Shown: positions 36,363 through 44,010 of the stretch, one piece after another
Layout of the letters: each line of letters opens with the position of its first letter
How positions within the stretch are numbered: position 1 is the stretch's first letter
Source: Paludibaculum sp.
Lineage (GTDB): Bacteria > Acidobacteriota > Terriglobia > Bryobacterales > Bryobacteraceae
NCBI GenBank assembly: GCA_029973955.1
Contig: JARKQJ010000190.1
Location: forward strand, 62,001 to 126,000
Direction of reading: 5' to 3'
Length of the DNA: 64,000 nt
Position numbers and translations under genes: made by a program
The notes under the pieces: generated by a model
Database searches by the model: none
What the model was told of the DNA's origin: nothing
Seen by the model: only the letters and a program-made list of their open reading frames with translations

Positions 36363-36517
36363 AAAGTACGCCAGCCGTACCAAAACAAAATGAGCCCAAA
36401 GTTCGCTTGGCCCAACGCACACCAGACCGTATCCTCAAATCACCGAGATTAAAAATCTCCTCCTCCAAAACAACGGCCGGCCATCACCCTCCTCCGATGG
36501 CCGGCCTCTCACTTTTT
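36363..36517 (+). ncRNA. Anti-SD small-RNA unit 1
   Basis: First of three homologous units of about 155 bp. It starts with AAAGTAC and a GTAC-N7-GTAC element. It then has a hairpin GAGAT/ATCTC (36445-36459), the C-rich motif CTCCTCCTCC with AAAA after it, and an 11-bp hairpin (36475-36485 / 36496-36506) whose 10-nt loop reads ACCCTCCTCC, followed by a T run. The motif can pair with GGAGG Shine-Dalgarno sequences. No ORF with a ribosome site is present. Transcription is not shown; the terminator and conservation are the evidence. Confidence 0.65.
36475..36517 (+). terminator. Terminator hairpin of RNA unit 1
   Basis: An 11-bp stem (GGCCGGCCATC with its complement), a CCTCCTCC-containing loop and TTTTT at 36513-36517. 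A typical rho-independent terminator. Confidence 0.75.
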
Positions 36518-36541
36518 GGACCCTTCCACTCTCTCCAATCA

Positions 36542-36696
36542 AAAGTACCTGGAACGTACCAATCGCAAATGAACCCATCGAGGGATTCCACATTCGCGCC
36601 CCATCCGGCACACTGAAATCACAAAAGAGATACAAAATCTCCTCCTCCAAATTCCGGCCGGCTATCACCCTCCTCCGATAGCCGGCCTTTCCTTTT
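36542..36696 (+). ncRNA. Anti-SD small-RNA unit 2
   Basis: Second unit, spaced 179 bp from unit 1. It repeats the GTAC-N7-GTAC element (with CTGGAAC as spacer), the GAGAT/ATCTC hairpin (36627-36641), CTCCTCCTCCAAA, and the 11-bp terminator stem with the loop ACCCTCCTCC. One stem position is T-A (36663/36680) where units 1 and 3 have C-G, a compensatory change that supports a selected RNA structure. The segments between the conserved blocks differ considerably. Confidence 0.65.
36656..36696 (+). terminator. Terminator hairpin of RNA unit 2
   Basis: An 11-bp stem 36656-36666 / 36677-36687 and loop ACCCTCCTCC, followed by TTTCCTTTT. Stem covariation with the other two copies is visible. Confidence 0.75.
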
Positions 36697-36723
36697 GCGG
36701 CCCGCCTGCGCCAGCCCCCGCCG

Positions 36724-36875
36724 AAAGTACCTGGAACGTACCAAACGCAATTGAACCGATAGTTCGATTCCCCGTCCGCGCTCCAGCTCACATACTCATT
36801 TCAACGAGAGATTAAATCTCCTCCTCCAAAAAGAACGGCCGGCCATCATCCTCCTCCTCCGATGGCCGGCCTTTT
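36724..36875 (+). ncRNA. Anti-SD small-RNA unit 3
   Basis: Third unit, 182 bp after unit 2. It has the same order of elements: GTAC-N7-GTAC, hairpin GAGAT/ATCTC with a 3-nt loop (36808-36820), CTCCTCCTCCAAA, and a terminator stem with an enlarged 13-nt loop ATCCTCCTCCTCC. The loop has gained one TCC repeat, lengthening the anti-SD motif. The secreted repeat-protein gene starts 41 bp after its end. Confidence 0.65.
36837..36875 (+). terminator. Terminator hairpin of RNA unit 3
   Basis: An 11-bp stem 36837-36847 / 36861-36871 with a 13-nt C-rich loop, followed by TTTT (36872-36875). Confidence 0.75.
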
Positions 36876-36915
36876 CATTACTCCCCATCTGCGATAATCT
36901 GAATCCTCGATCCAC

Positions 36916-38520
36916 GTGCGCAAATTAGCTATCCTGTTCTTCACCCTGGCGGCCGGCGCCCAATCCGATCCGCCTCCTGCCCTTTCCGGCCAGATCAGCA
37001 ATGCCATCTCCGGCGAACCGCTTGGGAAAACCAGCCTCCTCCTCATCCCCGTAAAATCCCCGAACGACTTCGATCAGAGATATGCAGCCACCTCCACCGC
37101 CGACGGCAGGTTCGCCTTCCCGTCCGTCGAACCCGGCAGCTACACCCTCCGCGCCTCCCGCAACGGCTTCATCTCCACCGACTACCCCATCCCTCTCGAT
37201 TTCCCCTCGACACCTCCGAAGTCTCTCACCCTTCGCCTCACCCCCTTCGCCGTCCTCACCGGCCGCGTCCTCGATTCCGACGGCGACCCGCTCGACCAGG
37301 CCCAGGTCCAGATCCTGCGCACGCGCTACACCAACGGCCGCAAGACCCTCTCCGCCCTCCGCGCCGCCTACACCAACGACCTCGGCGAGTTCCGTGCCGC
37401 GAACCTGCCGCCCGGCACTTACTACCTCTACATCACCAGCCTCTCCAGCCCGCCGCCCAGATCGCCCCAACCCGAACGCCTCGTTCCCATCTACTACCCC
37501 GACGCCGCCGACAGCTCCACCGCCGCCCCCATCACGCTCGCGCCCGGCGCCGAGTCCCGCGTCGGCGACATCCGCCTCCCCACAGCCCGCACTGCCACCA
37601 TTCGCGGCAAGGTCGTCAATGAAATCCCCAATTCCACCCAGCCCACCGTCAGGCTCTACGCACTGAAAGGCCACGAAGCCCAGGCTGTCGGCATCTCCCG
37701 CTTCCACGCAGCCCATGTCTCCCCTTCCGGCGACTTCGTGATCTCCAGCGTCGAACCCGGCGCCTATTCCGTACTGGCCGAAGTCGGCCAGAACGGAATC
37801 AGCCGCACCGGCAGCGTCCCTGTCTCTGTTCAGGGCGCCGACATCGAAGGCGTCACCATTGTCATCACCAACCCCTCCACCCTCTCCGGACACCTCCGCG
37901 TGGATGGCGACGCCAGCCTCGATCTCTCCCGCGCCCGCGTCGAACTCCTCAAGGGCGGCCCCTCCATCGATGCTTCCAGAACGACAGACTCCGTCCGCAT
38001 CCAACCCGACCGCTCCTTCCGCATCTCCGGCGTCCAGGCCGATACCTACGCCCTCGTCGCCACCCAACTTCCCCAGGGTTGCTATATGAGCCGGGTCACT
38101 GTCGGCGGCGCCGATGTCACCTACACCGGCTTCGAACTCTCCACTGCGGTCTCCTCCCCCATCGAGATCCTCATCAGCCGCAAAGCCGGCTCCGTCTCCG
38201 GCACGGTCGATCCGCCCCAGGACCGTCCCGCCGCCCCCCAATTCACCATCGCCCTCGTCCCCAGGGACCCCGCCCTGCGCAAGTTCGCCTTCCGCTTCGC
38301 CGACGCCCCCGCCCCCGCCGGCCAATTCTCCCTCCCCAACGTCCCGCCCGGCGACTACCTCGCCTTTGCCTGGGAAGACGTCGAACCCGGCGCCTGGTTC
38401 GATCCCGATTTCCTCAATCCCTGGGAAGAGCGCGGCGTCCCCCTCACCGTTCCCGAAGCCGGCCAGGCCAACCTCCGCCTCCCCGCCCTCTCCATCGCCC
38501 GGTCGCCAAACCTAAAATAG
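36916..38520 (+). CDS. Secreted carboxypeptidase-regulatory-like repeat protein
   Basis: The product has 534 residues from a GTG, with a signal peptide (MRKLAILFFTLAAGAQS). Several beta-sandwich units of the carboxypeptidase-regulatory/Cna-B kind are visible: LSGQISNAISGEPLGKTSLL, LTGRVLDSDGDPLDQAQVQI, TIRGKVVNEI, LSGHLRVDGDASLDLS and VSGTVDPPQDRPAAP, each with an F-x-[IL]-x-x-[VL]-x-P-G-x-Y strand. No enzymatic domain is seen. Such proteins are abundant in Acidobacteriota; surface or binding roles are inferred. The start lacks a ribosome site. Confidence 0.82.
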   Translation: MRKLAILFFTLAAGAQSDPPPALSGQISNAISGEPLGKTSLLLIPVKSPNDFDQRYAATSTADGRFAFPSVEPGSYTLRASRNGFISTDYPIPLDFPSTPPKSLTLRLTPFAVLTGRVLDSDGDPLDQAQVQILRTRYTNGRKTLSALRAAYTNDLGEFRAANLPPGTYYLYITSLSSPPPRSPQPERLVPIYYPDAADSSTAAPITLAPGAESRVGDIRLPTARTATIRGKVVNEIPNSTQPTVRLYALKGHEAQAVGISRFHAAHVSPSGDFVISSVEPGAYSVLAEVGQNGISRTGSVPVSVQGADIEGVTIVITNPSTLSGHLRVDGDASLDLSRARVELLKGGPSIDASRTTDSVRIQPDRSFRISGVQADTYALVATQLPQGCYMSRVTVGGADVTYTGFELSTAVSSPIEILISRKAGSVSGTVDPPQDRPAAPQFTIALVPRDPALRKFAFRFADAPAPAGQFSLPNVPPGDYLAFAWEDVEPGAWFDPDFLNPWEERGVPLTVPEAGQANLRLPALSIARSPNLK

Positions 38521-38524
38521 GAGC

Positions 38525-38809
38525 ATGGTCACCGCCATCATCCTCATCGATGCCGAACAGAGTCAGGCCCCCGACGTCGCCCAAAGCCTCATCGCCCTCG
38601 ATGGCATCGCCGAGGTCTACTCCGTCGCCGGCCAGCACGACCTCGTCGCCGTCGCCCGCGTCCACCACCACGACGATCTCGCCGAGCTGGTCACCGCCAG
38701 CGTCCAGAAGATCCCCGGCATCAAGGGCACCAACACCCTCATCGCTTTCCGCGCCTACTCCCGGCGCAACCTCGAAGCCCTGTGGGATTTCACTGGAGAA
38801 CAGGCCTGA
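38525..38809 (+). CDS. Stand-alone Lrp/AsnC ligand-binding (RAM) domain
   Basis: The product has 94 residues with AGGAG before the ATG. The whole protein is an AsnC-type RAM domain (VTAIILIDAEQSQAPDVAQS, LDGIAEVYSVAGQHDLVAVA, then IPGIKGTNTLIAF), without the usual HTH. Such proteins bind amino acids or similar effectors and form ring-shaped oligomers. It starts 4 bp after the repeat-protein gene, so the two are probably co-transcribed. Confidence 0.85.
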   Translation: MVTAIILIDAEQSQAPDVAQSLIALDGIAEVYSVAGQHDLVAVARVHHHDDLAELVTASVQKIPGIKGTNTLIAFRAYSRRNLEALWDFTGEQA

Positions 38810-38857
38810 CAAGCGGATATCCTAATCCCCTCCGCCGCCCCCGCCGATAGGACCTAC

Positions 38858-39454
38858 GTGGGCGACAATTCCACCAACTACTACGACCTGCTCCAGATCA
38901 ATCCAGGCGCCGAGCCCGAAACCATCCAGCGCGTCTATAAGATCTTCGCTGCCCGCTACCATCCCGATAACCAGTCCACCGGCGATGCCGAACGCTTCAA
39001 GCTCTTCACCGAAGCATATAAGACTCTGTCCAACCCCGAGAGCCGCGCCGCCTACGACGAAACGCTCGCGCAGAATCAGCCCACCGCCCTCCCCATCTTC
39101 CAGACCCGCGAGTTCACCGACGGCTTCGATGCCGAAGCCAAAATCCGCGTAGGCATCCTCTGCCTTCTCTACGCCCGCCGCCGCGCCAACCCCGACCTCG
39201 CCGCCCTCTCCATGCTCGACCTCGAGCACCTCATGGACTTCCCCCGCGAACACCTCCGCTTCGCCATCTGGTTCCTCCGCTCCAAACGCTACATCGTCCA
39301 GGACGACCGCTCCAGCTTCCAGGTCACCGCCGAAGGCGTGGAGTATCTCGAAGCCCAGCTCCCCGGCAACGAACTCCTCATGAACATCTTCCGCGCTTCC
39401 GAAGCCGGCGTCATGGTCCTCCCCAAGGGCCTCCTCGGCACCAAAGACCGCTAA
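38858..39454 (+). CDS. J-domain (DnaJ-like) protein
   Basis: The product has 198 residues from a GTG at 38858. A J-domain occupies about 6-70 (YYDLLQINPGAEPETIQRVY, ARYHPDNQSTGD with the HPD motif, and KTLSNPESRAAYDE). No Gly/Phe or zinc-finger region follows. The second half (about 95-185) looks like a winged-helix (RVGILCLLYARRRANPD, FLRSKRYIVQDDRSSFQVT, AEGVEYLEAQLP). It would recruit DnaK to a specific client or complex. The J-domain call is firm; the rest is not assigned. Confidence 0.85.
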   Translation: MGDNSTNYYDLLQINPGAEPETIQRVYKIFAARYHPDNQSTGDAERFKLFTEAYKTLSNPESRAAYDETLAQNQPTALPIFQTREFTDGFDAEAKIRVGILCLLYARRRANPDLAALSMLDLEHLMDFPREHLRFAIWFLRSKRYIVQDDRSSFQVTAEGVEYLEAQLPGNELLMNIFRASEAGVMVLPKGLLGTKDR

Positions 39455-39461
39455 CCTTACC

Positions 39462-40388
39462 TCACCACCGCCGCGCCCACTCTGTCATCGAATCCATCGC
39501 CGCCCGCGCCGTCTGAATGTGCAGGTCCACCGTGTCGTCGATCTTCTTCGCATACCCCCCCGCCAGCACCGAAACCACCGGAATGTGCTTCCGCAACGCC
39601 ACGTCGAAGATCATCCGGTCCCGCAGGTACATCCCCTCTTTCGTCAGAGACAGCCCGCCCAGTTGATCGTCGAAATACGGATCCGTCCCTGCCACGAAGA
39701 ATACGATCTCCGGCCGGAAGCCCAGCACCGCCGTCTCATACGCCGGCCCCAGGTGCCGCAGATACTCCGCATCAGGCACTCCGTCCGGCAGGTGGATGTC
39801 CACCGTCGAAGGCGGCTTCTCCGTCGGGTAGTTGTTGAAGTGGTGGATCGACAGCGTGAACACCCGCTCGTCGTCCGCGAAGATCGACGCCGTTCCATTG
39901 CCCTGGTGTACGTCGCAATCGACGATCAGCACCTTCTTCAGCACCCCTTCTTTCTGCAACGCCCGAGCCGCCACCGCCACGTCGTTCACCGCGCAGAACC
40001 CTTCCCCATGCCCCGCAAAGGCATGGTGAAACCCGCCTCCGATGTTGTAGCCAACCCCCTGGTGCAGCGCCCAACGCGCCGCCAGCAAGGTCCCCCCGGC
40101 CGCCAGCCGCGCCGCCTCCACCATCTTCCGCGAATACGGCACTTCCAGCTTCAGAATGTCGTGGTACGTCAGCGTGCCCGTCTCCAGCTTCTTCACCCAC
40201 TGCGGCGTGTGCGCCTCCAACAGTTGCCCGGCGGTCGCCGGCCCCGGCTTGCGAAAGTCGTCCTCTTCCGCAAAGCCGCTCAACATCATCCGGTTTTTGA
40301 TCAGCCGGTACTTCTGCGACGGAAACACGTGATCGCCGAAATGCGGGTCATACCCGTCGTGATACACCAGCCGGAATGGCAGCTTCAT
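39462..40388 (-). CDS. Histone deacetylase-family amidohydrolase
   Basis: The product has 308 residues. It is a zinc-dependent class I/II HDAC-like enzyme (AcuC/acetylpolyamine amidohydrolase superfamily). The charge-relay histidines are in NIGGGFHHAFAGHG (121-122). The zinc ligands are in VDCDVHQGNGTA (Asp159, His161) and AGTDPYFDDQLG (Asp236). Substrates in bacteria are acetylated small molecules or proteins. It lies tail-to-tail with the J-domain gene and just downstream of pta, hinting at acetyl metabolism. Confidence 0.9.
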   Translation of the reverse strand: MKLPFRLVYHDGYDPHFGDHVFPSQKYRLIKNRMMLSGFAEEDDFRKPGPATAGQLLEAHTPQWVKKLETGTLTYHDILKLEVPYSRKMVEAARLAAGGTLLAARWALHQGVGYNIGGGFHHAFAGHGEGFCAVNDVAVAARALQKEGVLKKVLIVDCDVHQGNGTASIFADDERVFTLSIHHFNNYPTEKPPSTVDIHLPDGVPDAEYLRHLGPAYETAVLGFRPEIVFFVAGTDPYFDDQLGGLSLTKEGMYLRDRMIFDVALRKHIPVVSVLAGGYAKKIDDTVDLHIQTARAAMDSMTEWARRW

Positions 40389-40403
40389 CTCTCCGGTCCC
40401 GCC

Positions 40404-41399
40404 TTAGTCGCCCGCCTGCAGCGCCGTCAGCATCGCCAGCCGGTAGATGTCCTCCGCCGTGCAGCCGCGCGACAGGTCATTGGCCGGCTTCTGGAACCCC
40501 TGCAGCAGCGGCCCCGTGCACACCGCCCCGCCCAGCCGCTCCACCATCTTCACCCCGATGTTCGCGCTCCCCACGTCCGGGAAGATTAGCGTGTTCGCCC
40601 GCCCCGCCACCGTCGAGCCTGGCGCCTTCGACCGCCCCACGCTCTCCACCAGCGCCGCGTCCGCCTGCAGCTCTCCATCCACATGCAGATCCGGCCGCCG
40701 CGCCTCCACAATCTTCCGCGCCTCAATCACCTTCGCCGCCAGCGGATGCTTCGCCGAGCCCTTCGTCGAAAACGACAGCAGCGCCACCACCGGCTCCACC
40801 CCAATCACACTCCGCGTCGTCTCCGCCGTCGCAATCGCAATGTCGGCCAGTTGCGACGGCGTCGGATCGATCATCAACGCCGGATCCGCCATCGCAAACA
40901 CCCCGCCCGCGCCCATCTCCGTCGCATGCGTGCAGACGATCATCACCCCCGACGCCGTCTTGATGTCCGTCCGCATCCCGATCGTCATGTGCGCCGCCCG
41001 GAACGTATCCGCCGTCGTCGTCGCCGCCCCGCCCACAAATCCGTCGGCCTCCCCCGAAGCCACCATCAATCCCGCGAATACCAGCGGATTCAACGCCATC
41101 TTCCGCGCTTCCATCTCCGTGATCCCGCGCGACCGCCGCCGGTCCTGAAGAACCCGCGCAAACTCCGGCAGCTTCGCGTTGTTCTCCGGCTGCTCCACCA
41201 CCACGCACGACGCTACCTGCCCCTGCGGCCGCCCCATCAGAATCGGAATCGCCAGCTCTTCCGTGCACAGCCGCGACGCCGCCGCTATCACCCGCGGATC
41301 TTCCCCCTCCGGGAAGACAATCCGCTTCTTTTTCATCTGCTTCCGCAGACGCTCCATCTGCCTGTCAAAGTAAGCGCGCGCTGACTCCGGTTGCTGCAT
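40404..41399 (-). CDS. pta: Phosphate acetyltransferase
   Basis: The product has 331 residues, the short catalytic-domain form without the N-terminal regulatory DRTGG region. It interconverts acetyl-CoA and acetyl phosphate. [52 protein letters not shown] and [17 protein letters not shown] are standard phosphotransacetylase stretches. It is followed 15 bp later by the HDAC-like gene. Butyryl or propionyl substrates are possible in this family. No ackA is adjacent. Confidence 0.92.
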   Translation of the reverse strand: MQQPESARAYFDRQMERLRKQMKKKRIVFPEGEDPRVIAAASRLCTEELAIPILMGRPQGQVASCVVVEQPENNAKLPEFARVLQDRRRSRGITEMEARKMALNPLVFAGLMVASGEADGFVGGAATTTADTFRAAHMTIGMRTDIKTASGVMIVCTHATEMGAGGVFAMADPALMIDPTPSQLADIAIATAETTRSVIGVEPVVALLSFSTKGSAKHPLAAKVIEARKIVEARRPDLHVDGELQADAALVESVGRSKAPGSTVAGRANTLIFPDVGSANIGVKMVERLGGAVCTGPLLQGFQKPANDLSRGCTAEDIYRLAMLTALQAGD

Positions 41400-41543
41400 G
41401 AAACTCTTATTCTAATCCCCGCCAGCCGCCTCCCGCCCCCCTTGCCTCAAAGACTACAATCAGAGAGGAACCTCCGCTCGGCCCGCTCCCGCGGTCGTTG
41501 CCACTACTCGATCACGCCACTACTGGCTCAGGAAGGATTCATC

Positions 41544-42482
41544 ATGCGGAAAAAAGTCACCGTCGTCGGCGCCGGCAACGTGGGCGCCAATTGCGCCTTG
41601 CGCATCGCCGGCAAGGAACTCGCCGACGTTGTCCTCGTCGACATCATGGAAGGCGTGCCTCAGGGCAAGGGCCTCGACATCGCCCAGTCCGGTCCCGTGG
41701 AAGGCTATGACGTCAATGTCACTGGCGCCAACGACTATGAGCCCACCGCCAACTCCGACATCGTCATCATCACCGCCGGCTTCCCCCGCAAGCCCGGCAT
41801 GAGCCGCGACGACCTCCTGCTCGCCAACTACGAAATCGTCAAGAGCGCCACCGAGCAGGCCGTTAAGTACTCCCCCAACGCCATCCTCATCCTCGTCACC
41901 AATCCTCTCGACGCCATGTGCTGGGTCGCTCAGCAGGTCTCCAAGTTCGACCGCTCCCGCGTCATCGGCATGGCCGGCGTCCTCGACACCGCCCGCTACC
42001 GTACCTTCATCTCCATGGAACTTGGCGTCTCCGTCGAGAACATCACCGCCCTCGTCCTCGGCGGCCACGGCGACACCATGGTCCCCATCGTCCGCCTCAC
42101 CACCGTCGGCGGCATCCCCATCACCGAACTCCTCCCCAAGGAACGCATCGACGCCCTCGTCGACCGCACCCGCAACGGCGGCGCCGAAATCGTCAAATAC
42201 CTCAAGACCGGCAGCGCCTACTACGCCCCCTCCGCCGCCGCCGTCGAAATGGCCGAGTCCATCCTCAAGGACAAGAAGAAGGTTCTGCCTTGCGCCGCCC
42301 TCCTCGAAGGCGAGTACGGCTACAACGGTCTCTATGTCGGCGTGCCCGTCAAACTCGGCGCCGGCGGCATCGAGAAGGTCTACGAAGTCGCCCTCCAGCC
42401 CGAGGAAAAGGCCCAACTCGACAAGAGCGCCGCGGCCGTCGAGGACCTCATCACAGTCCTCAAGCAGAAAGCCGGGCTCTAG
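41544..42482 (+). CDS. mdh: Malate dehydrogenase (lactate dehydrogenase-like type)
   Basis: The product has 312 residues from the ATG at 41544, preceded by CAGGAAGGA. It oxidises malate to oxaloacetate with NAD. The nucleotide-binding [34 protein letters not shown] with the substrate arginines, [24 protein letters not shown] and catalytic [10 protein letters not shown] are present. These residues favour malate over lactate. The longer upstream frame lacks family similarity. A strong terminator lies 85 bp after the stop. Confidence 0.95.
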   Translation: MRKKVTVVGAGNVGANCALRIAGKELADVVLVDIMEGVPQGKGLDIAQSGPVEGYDVNVTGANDYEPTANSDIVIITAGFPRKPGMSRDDLLLANYEIVKSATEQAVKYSPNAILILVTNPLDAMCWVAQQVSKFDRSRVIGMAGVLDTARYRTFISMELGVSVENITALVLGGHGDTMVPIVRLTTVGGIPITELLPKERIDALVDRTRNGGAEIVKYLKTGSAYYAPSAAAVEMAESILKDKKKVLPCAALLEGEYGYNGLYVGVPVKLGAGGIEKVYEVALQPEEKAQLDKSAAAVEDLITVLKQKAGL

Positions 42483-42523
42483 TTCCCCCGGGGCGAAGCC
42501 GTAATCCCCCTGGAGCCGTATTC

Positions 42524-42544
42524 CCCCGAAACGCAGTCTCGGGG
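42524..42544. repeat. Degenerate copy of the 21-bp palindromic repeat
   Basis: CCCCGAAAC-GCA-GTCTCGGGG, followed by CCAC, matches the perfect palindrome of the array at 43541-43749 with one stem mismatch and a changed loop. It lies in the mdh 3' region, about 1 kb from the array. Confidence 0.7.
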
Positions 42545-42566
42545 CCACCGTGCCAATCCCTTACCA

Positions 42567-42594
42567 GCCCGCCACCCCCAGTGGCGGGCTTCTT
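42567..42594 (+). terminator. Intrinsic terminator downstream of mdh
   Basis: A 9-bp stem (42567-42575 / 42581-42589) with a 5-nt loop, followed by TTCTT. It is well placed to end the mdh transcript. The motif ATCTCCTCCTCCAAA, identical to the C-rich part of the RNA units at 36.4-36.9 kb, follows immediately (42597-42610). Confidence 0.75.
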
Positions 42595-42649
42595 CATCTC
42601 CTCCTCCAAATTTGTCACTACCCCTCTCCCCTAACGTCAACCAATCAGA

Positions 42650-42655
42650 TACAAT
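42650..42655 (+). promoter_or_regulatory. Candidate -10 element of the small membrane ORF
   Basis: TACAAT lies 24 nt before the TTG start of the 37-residue ORF, leaving room for its GGAGGAAT ribosome site. No convincing -35 is seen. Confidence 0.4.
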
Positions 42656-42679
42656 ACGATCTTTGCTGGAGGAATTACC

Positions 42680-42793
42680 TTGGACGAATCCACTGTCAGA
42701 ATCGTAAGCGGCATCCTCGCAGTCCTTTGCGTTGCGGTCATCATTATGCGCCGCAAGAGCAAGAAGAAGAGCTCCGATCAGGACGAATTCTAG
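42680..42793 (+). CDS. Small single-pass membrane protein (37 aa)
   Basis: A TTG-started ORF of 37 residues lies 4 nt after a strong ribosome site, GGAGGAAT. The peptide has a short acidic N-terminus (MDESTVR), one TM helix (IVSGILAVLCVAVIIM) and a basic then mixed tail (RRKSKKKSSDQDEF), the usual positive-inside form. The strong Shine-Dalgarno sequence with a near-consensus -10 supports expression. Function is unknown. Confidence 0.6.
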   Translation: MDESTVRIVSGILAVLCVAVIIMRRKSKKKSSDQDEF

Positions 42794-42887
42794 AACCGCT
42801 CCCGCACGCCGCGGGCTCCCTTCTCTCCACCTCCGCCCCGTCTCGGAGTGTCTCCGGCCTTCTTCCCGCGGCCGCCCCCTCTCAATC

Positions 42888-43406
42888 ATGCCTCGCGCTG
42901 CTTCATCCCCATCCCCTACGCCTCAAATCTCTGCCCGGCACGCCCGCTTTCGCCTCTCCGTCCGCCCCTCGGAAATCCACCGCTGGGGTGTCTTCGCCGA
43001 AGAGTTCATCCCCCAGGGCAGGAAGATTATCGAATACACCGGCGAACGCATCAGCCGCCGCGAAACCGCCAAGCGAGCCGGCCGCAAACTGAACTACCTC
43101 TTCACCCTCGACAGCTATTGGACCCTCGACGGCAGCGTCGGAGGCAGCGGCGCCGAGTTCATCAACCACTCCTGCGATCCGAACGTCTACGCCTGGATCT
43201 TCAAAGGCCACATCCTCTACATGGCCGATCGCGACATCCAGCCCGGCGAAGAGCTCACCATCGACTACCGCTTCGACGCCGACGTGGAAAAGGTTCCCTG
43301 CGGCTGCGGCTCCGCCCAATGTCGCGGCCACATCAATCTCCACAAGGAAAAGAAGCCGCGCAAACCCCGCAGGAAATCCGCGTCCAAAAAGAAACGCGCC
43401 GGCTAA
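42888..43406 (+). CDS. SET-domain protein lysine methyltransferase
   Basis: The product has 172 residues from the ATG at 42888. A compact SET domain fills most of it: VRPSEIHRWGVFAEEFIPQG, EYTGERISR, GAEFINHSCDPNVYAW (the pseudoknot NHS motif at 93-95), IQPGEELTIDYRF, and a post-SET-like Cys cluster CGCGSAQC. The C-terminus is very basic (KKPRKPRRKSASKKKR). SAM-dependent lysine methylation is expected; the bacterial target is unknown. It may be co-transcribed with the small membrane ORF 94 bp upstream. Confidence 0.88.
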   Translation: MPRAASSPSPTPQISARHARFRLSVRPSEIHRWGVFAEEFIPQGRKIIEYTGERISRRETAKRAGRKLNYLFTLDSYWTLDGSVGGSGAEFINHSCDPNVYAWIFKGHILYMADRDIQPGEELTIDYRFDADVEKVPCGCGSAQCRGHINLHKEKKPRKPRRKSASKKKRAG

Positions 43407-43540
43407 CCGACCTTCTCCGCCCCACGCTCAGGCGCGTCGCCGCGGCACAAAAGGCCTCAACTGAATCGTCGGCGCCTGCCCCGCCGCCAACCTCAGCACC
43501 CGCTCGCCTACCGGCTGATGTCCAGAAGATTCTCTCCGCA

Positions 43541-43749
43541 GGGCCACGCATCCCAGCCCGTTTCCCCCGAGACGAAGTCTCGGGGCCACACGACCAAGCC
43601 CGTCCCCCGCAGCCACAAATCCCAGCCCGTTTCCCCCGAGACGAAGTCTCGGGGCCACGCTTCCCAGCCCTTTCCCCGCGGCCACAAATCCCAGCCCGTT
43701 TCCCCCGAGACGAAGTCTCGGGGCCACACGACCAAGCCCGTCCCCCGCA
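43541..43749. repeat. Tandem array of three 69-bp units with perfect palindromes
   Basis: Three copies of CCCCGAGAC-GAA-GTCTCGGGG (43565-43585, 43634-43654, 43703-43723) are spaced exactly 69 bp apart, each preceded by CCCAGCCCGTTTC and followed by GCCAC. The spacer between copies is itself repeated (AGCCCGTCCCCCGCAG-like or AGCCCTTTCCCCGCGG). The minus frame stays open and encodes a Gly/Arg/Leu repeat, but it has no ribosome site. I regard this as an intergenic palindromic (REP-like) element. Apart from this array, 43407-43754 shows no gene. Confidence 0.85.
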
Positions 43750-43754
43750 GGACT

Positions 43755-43949
43755 CAGAACCGTCCTTCCGCACCAGTAGCGGTCGAAATCACCTCCAGAT
43801 TCAGACCCGCCGTGATCGCCCTTCCCTCGCCCGGCCTCTCCAACGTCAACAACACCTGAGCCCGCCGCACCGGAGCCCCGGTGAGGCTACGAGGCCTCCC
43901 GCGCTCCCAGAACTCCGGCGAACCATAGTAAAGCGATCACCAATTTCAT
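43755..43949 (-). pseudogene. Decayed 5' fragment of a carboxypeptidase-regulatory-like gene
   Basis: From an ATG at 43949, preceded by the same GGAGGGGCC ribosome site as the gene at 45687, the sequence encodes MKLVIALLWFAGVLGARE and hits a stop. In another frame it continues LTGAPVRRAQVLLTLERPGE and then GLNLEVISTATGAEGRF. These match the start and residues 34-75 of the intact neighbour (MKSAIAVVLFAGVLGAQE; VTGAPVRRAEVSLTL). It is a truncated, internally deleted paralog that ends at the palindrome array. Confidence 0.8.
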
Positions 43950-44010
43950 GGCCCCTCCTCGAATCCGGAGGATTCTCTGGAAACTGCGCCTGACTCAGAG
44001 ACCGCCGCCG

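Noticed and set aside
36323..36915. Short coding genes in the msrA downstream interval
   Set aside because: Frames are short, poorly conserved between the three units, and lack ribosome sites; conserved elements are structural (hairpins and C-rich motifs).
43541..43749. CRISPR array
   Set aside because: Although repeat spacing is constant, the spacers are themselves repeated rather than unique, the repeats are self-complementary along their whole length, and no cas genes are present.
43428..43773. Overlapping minus-strand frames encoding Gly/Arg/Leu repeats (APRLRLGGNGLG)
   Set aside because: They are translations of the palindromic repeat array, open in several frames, without a ribosome site.
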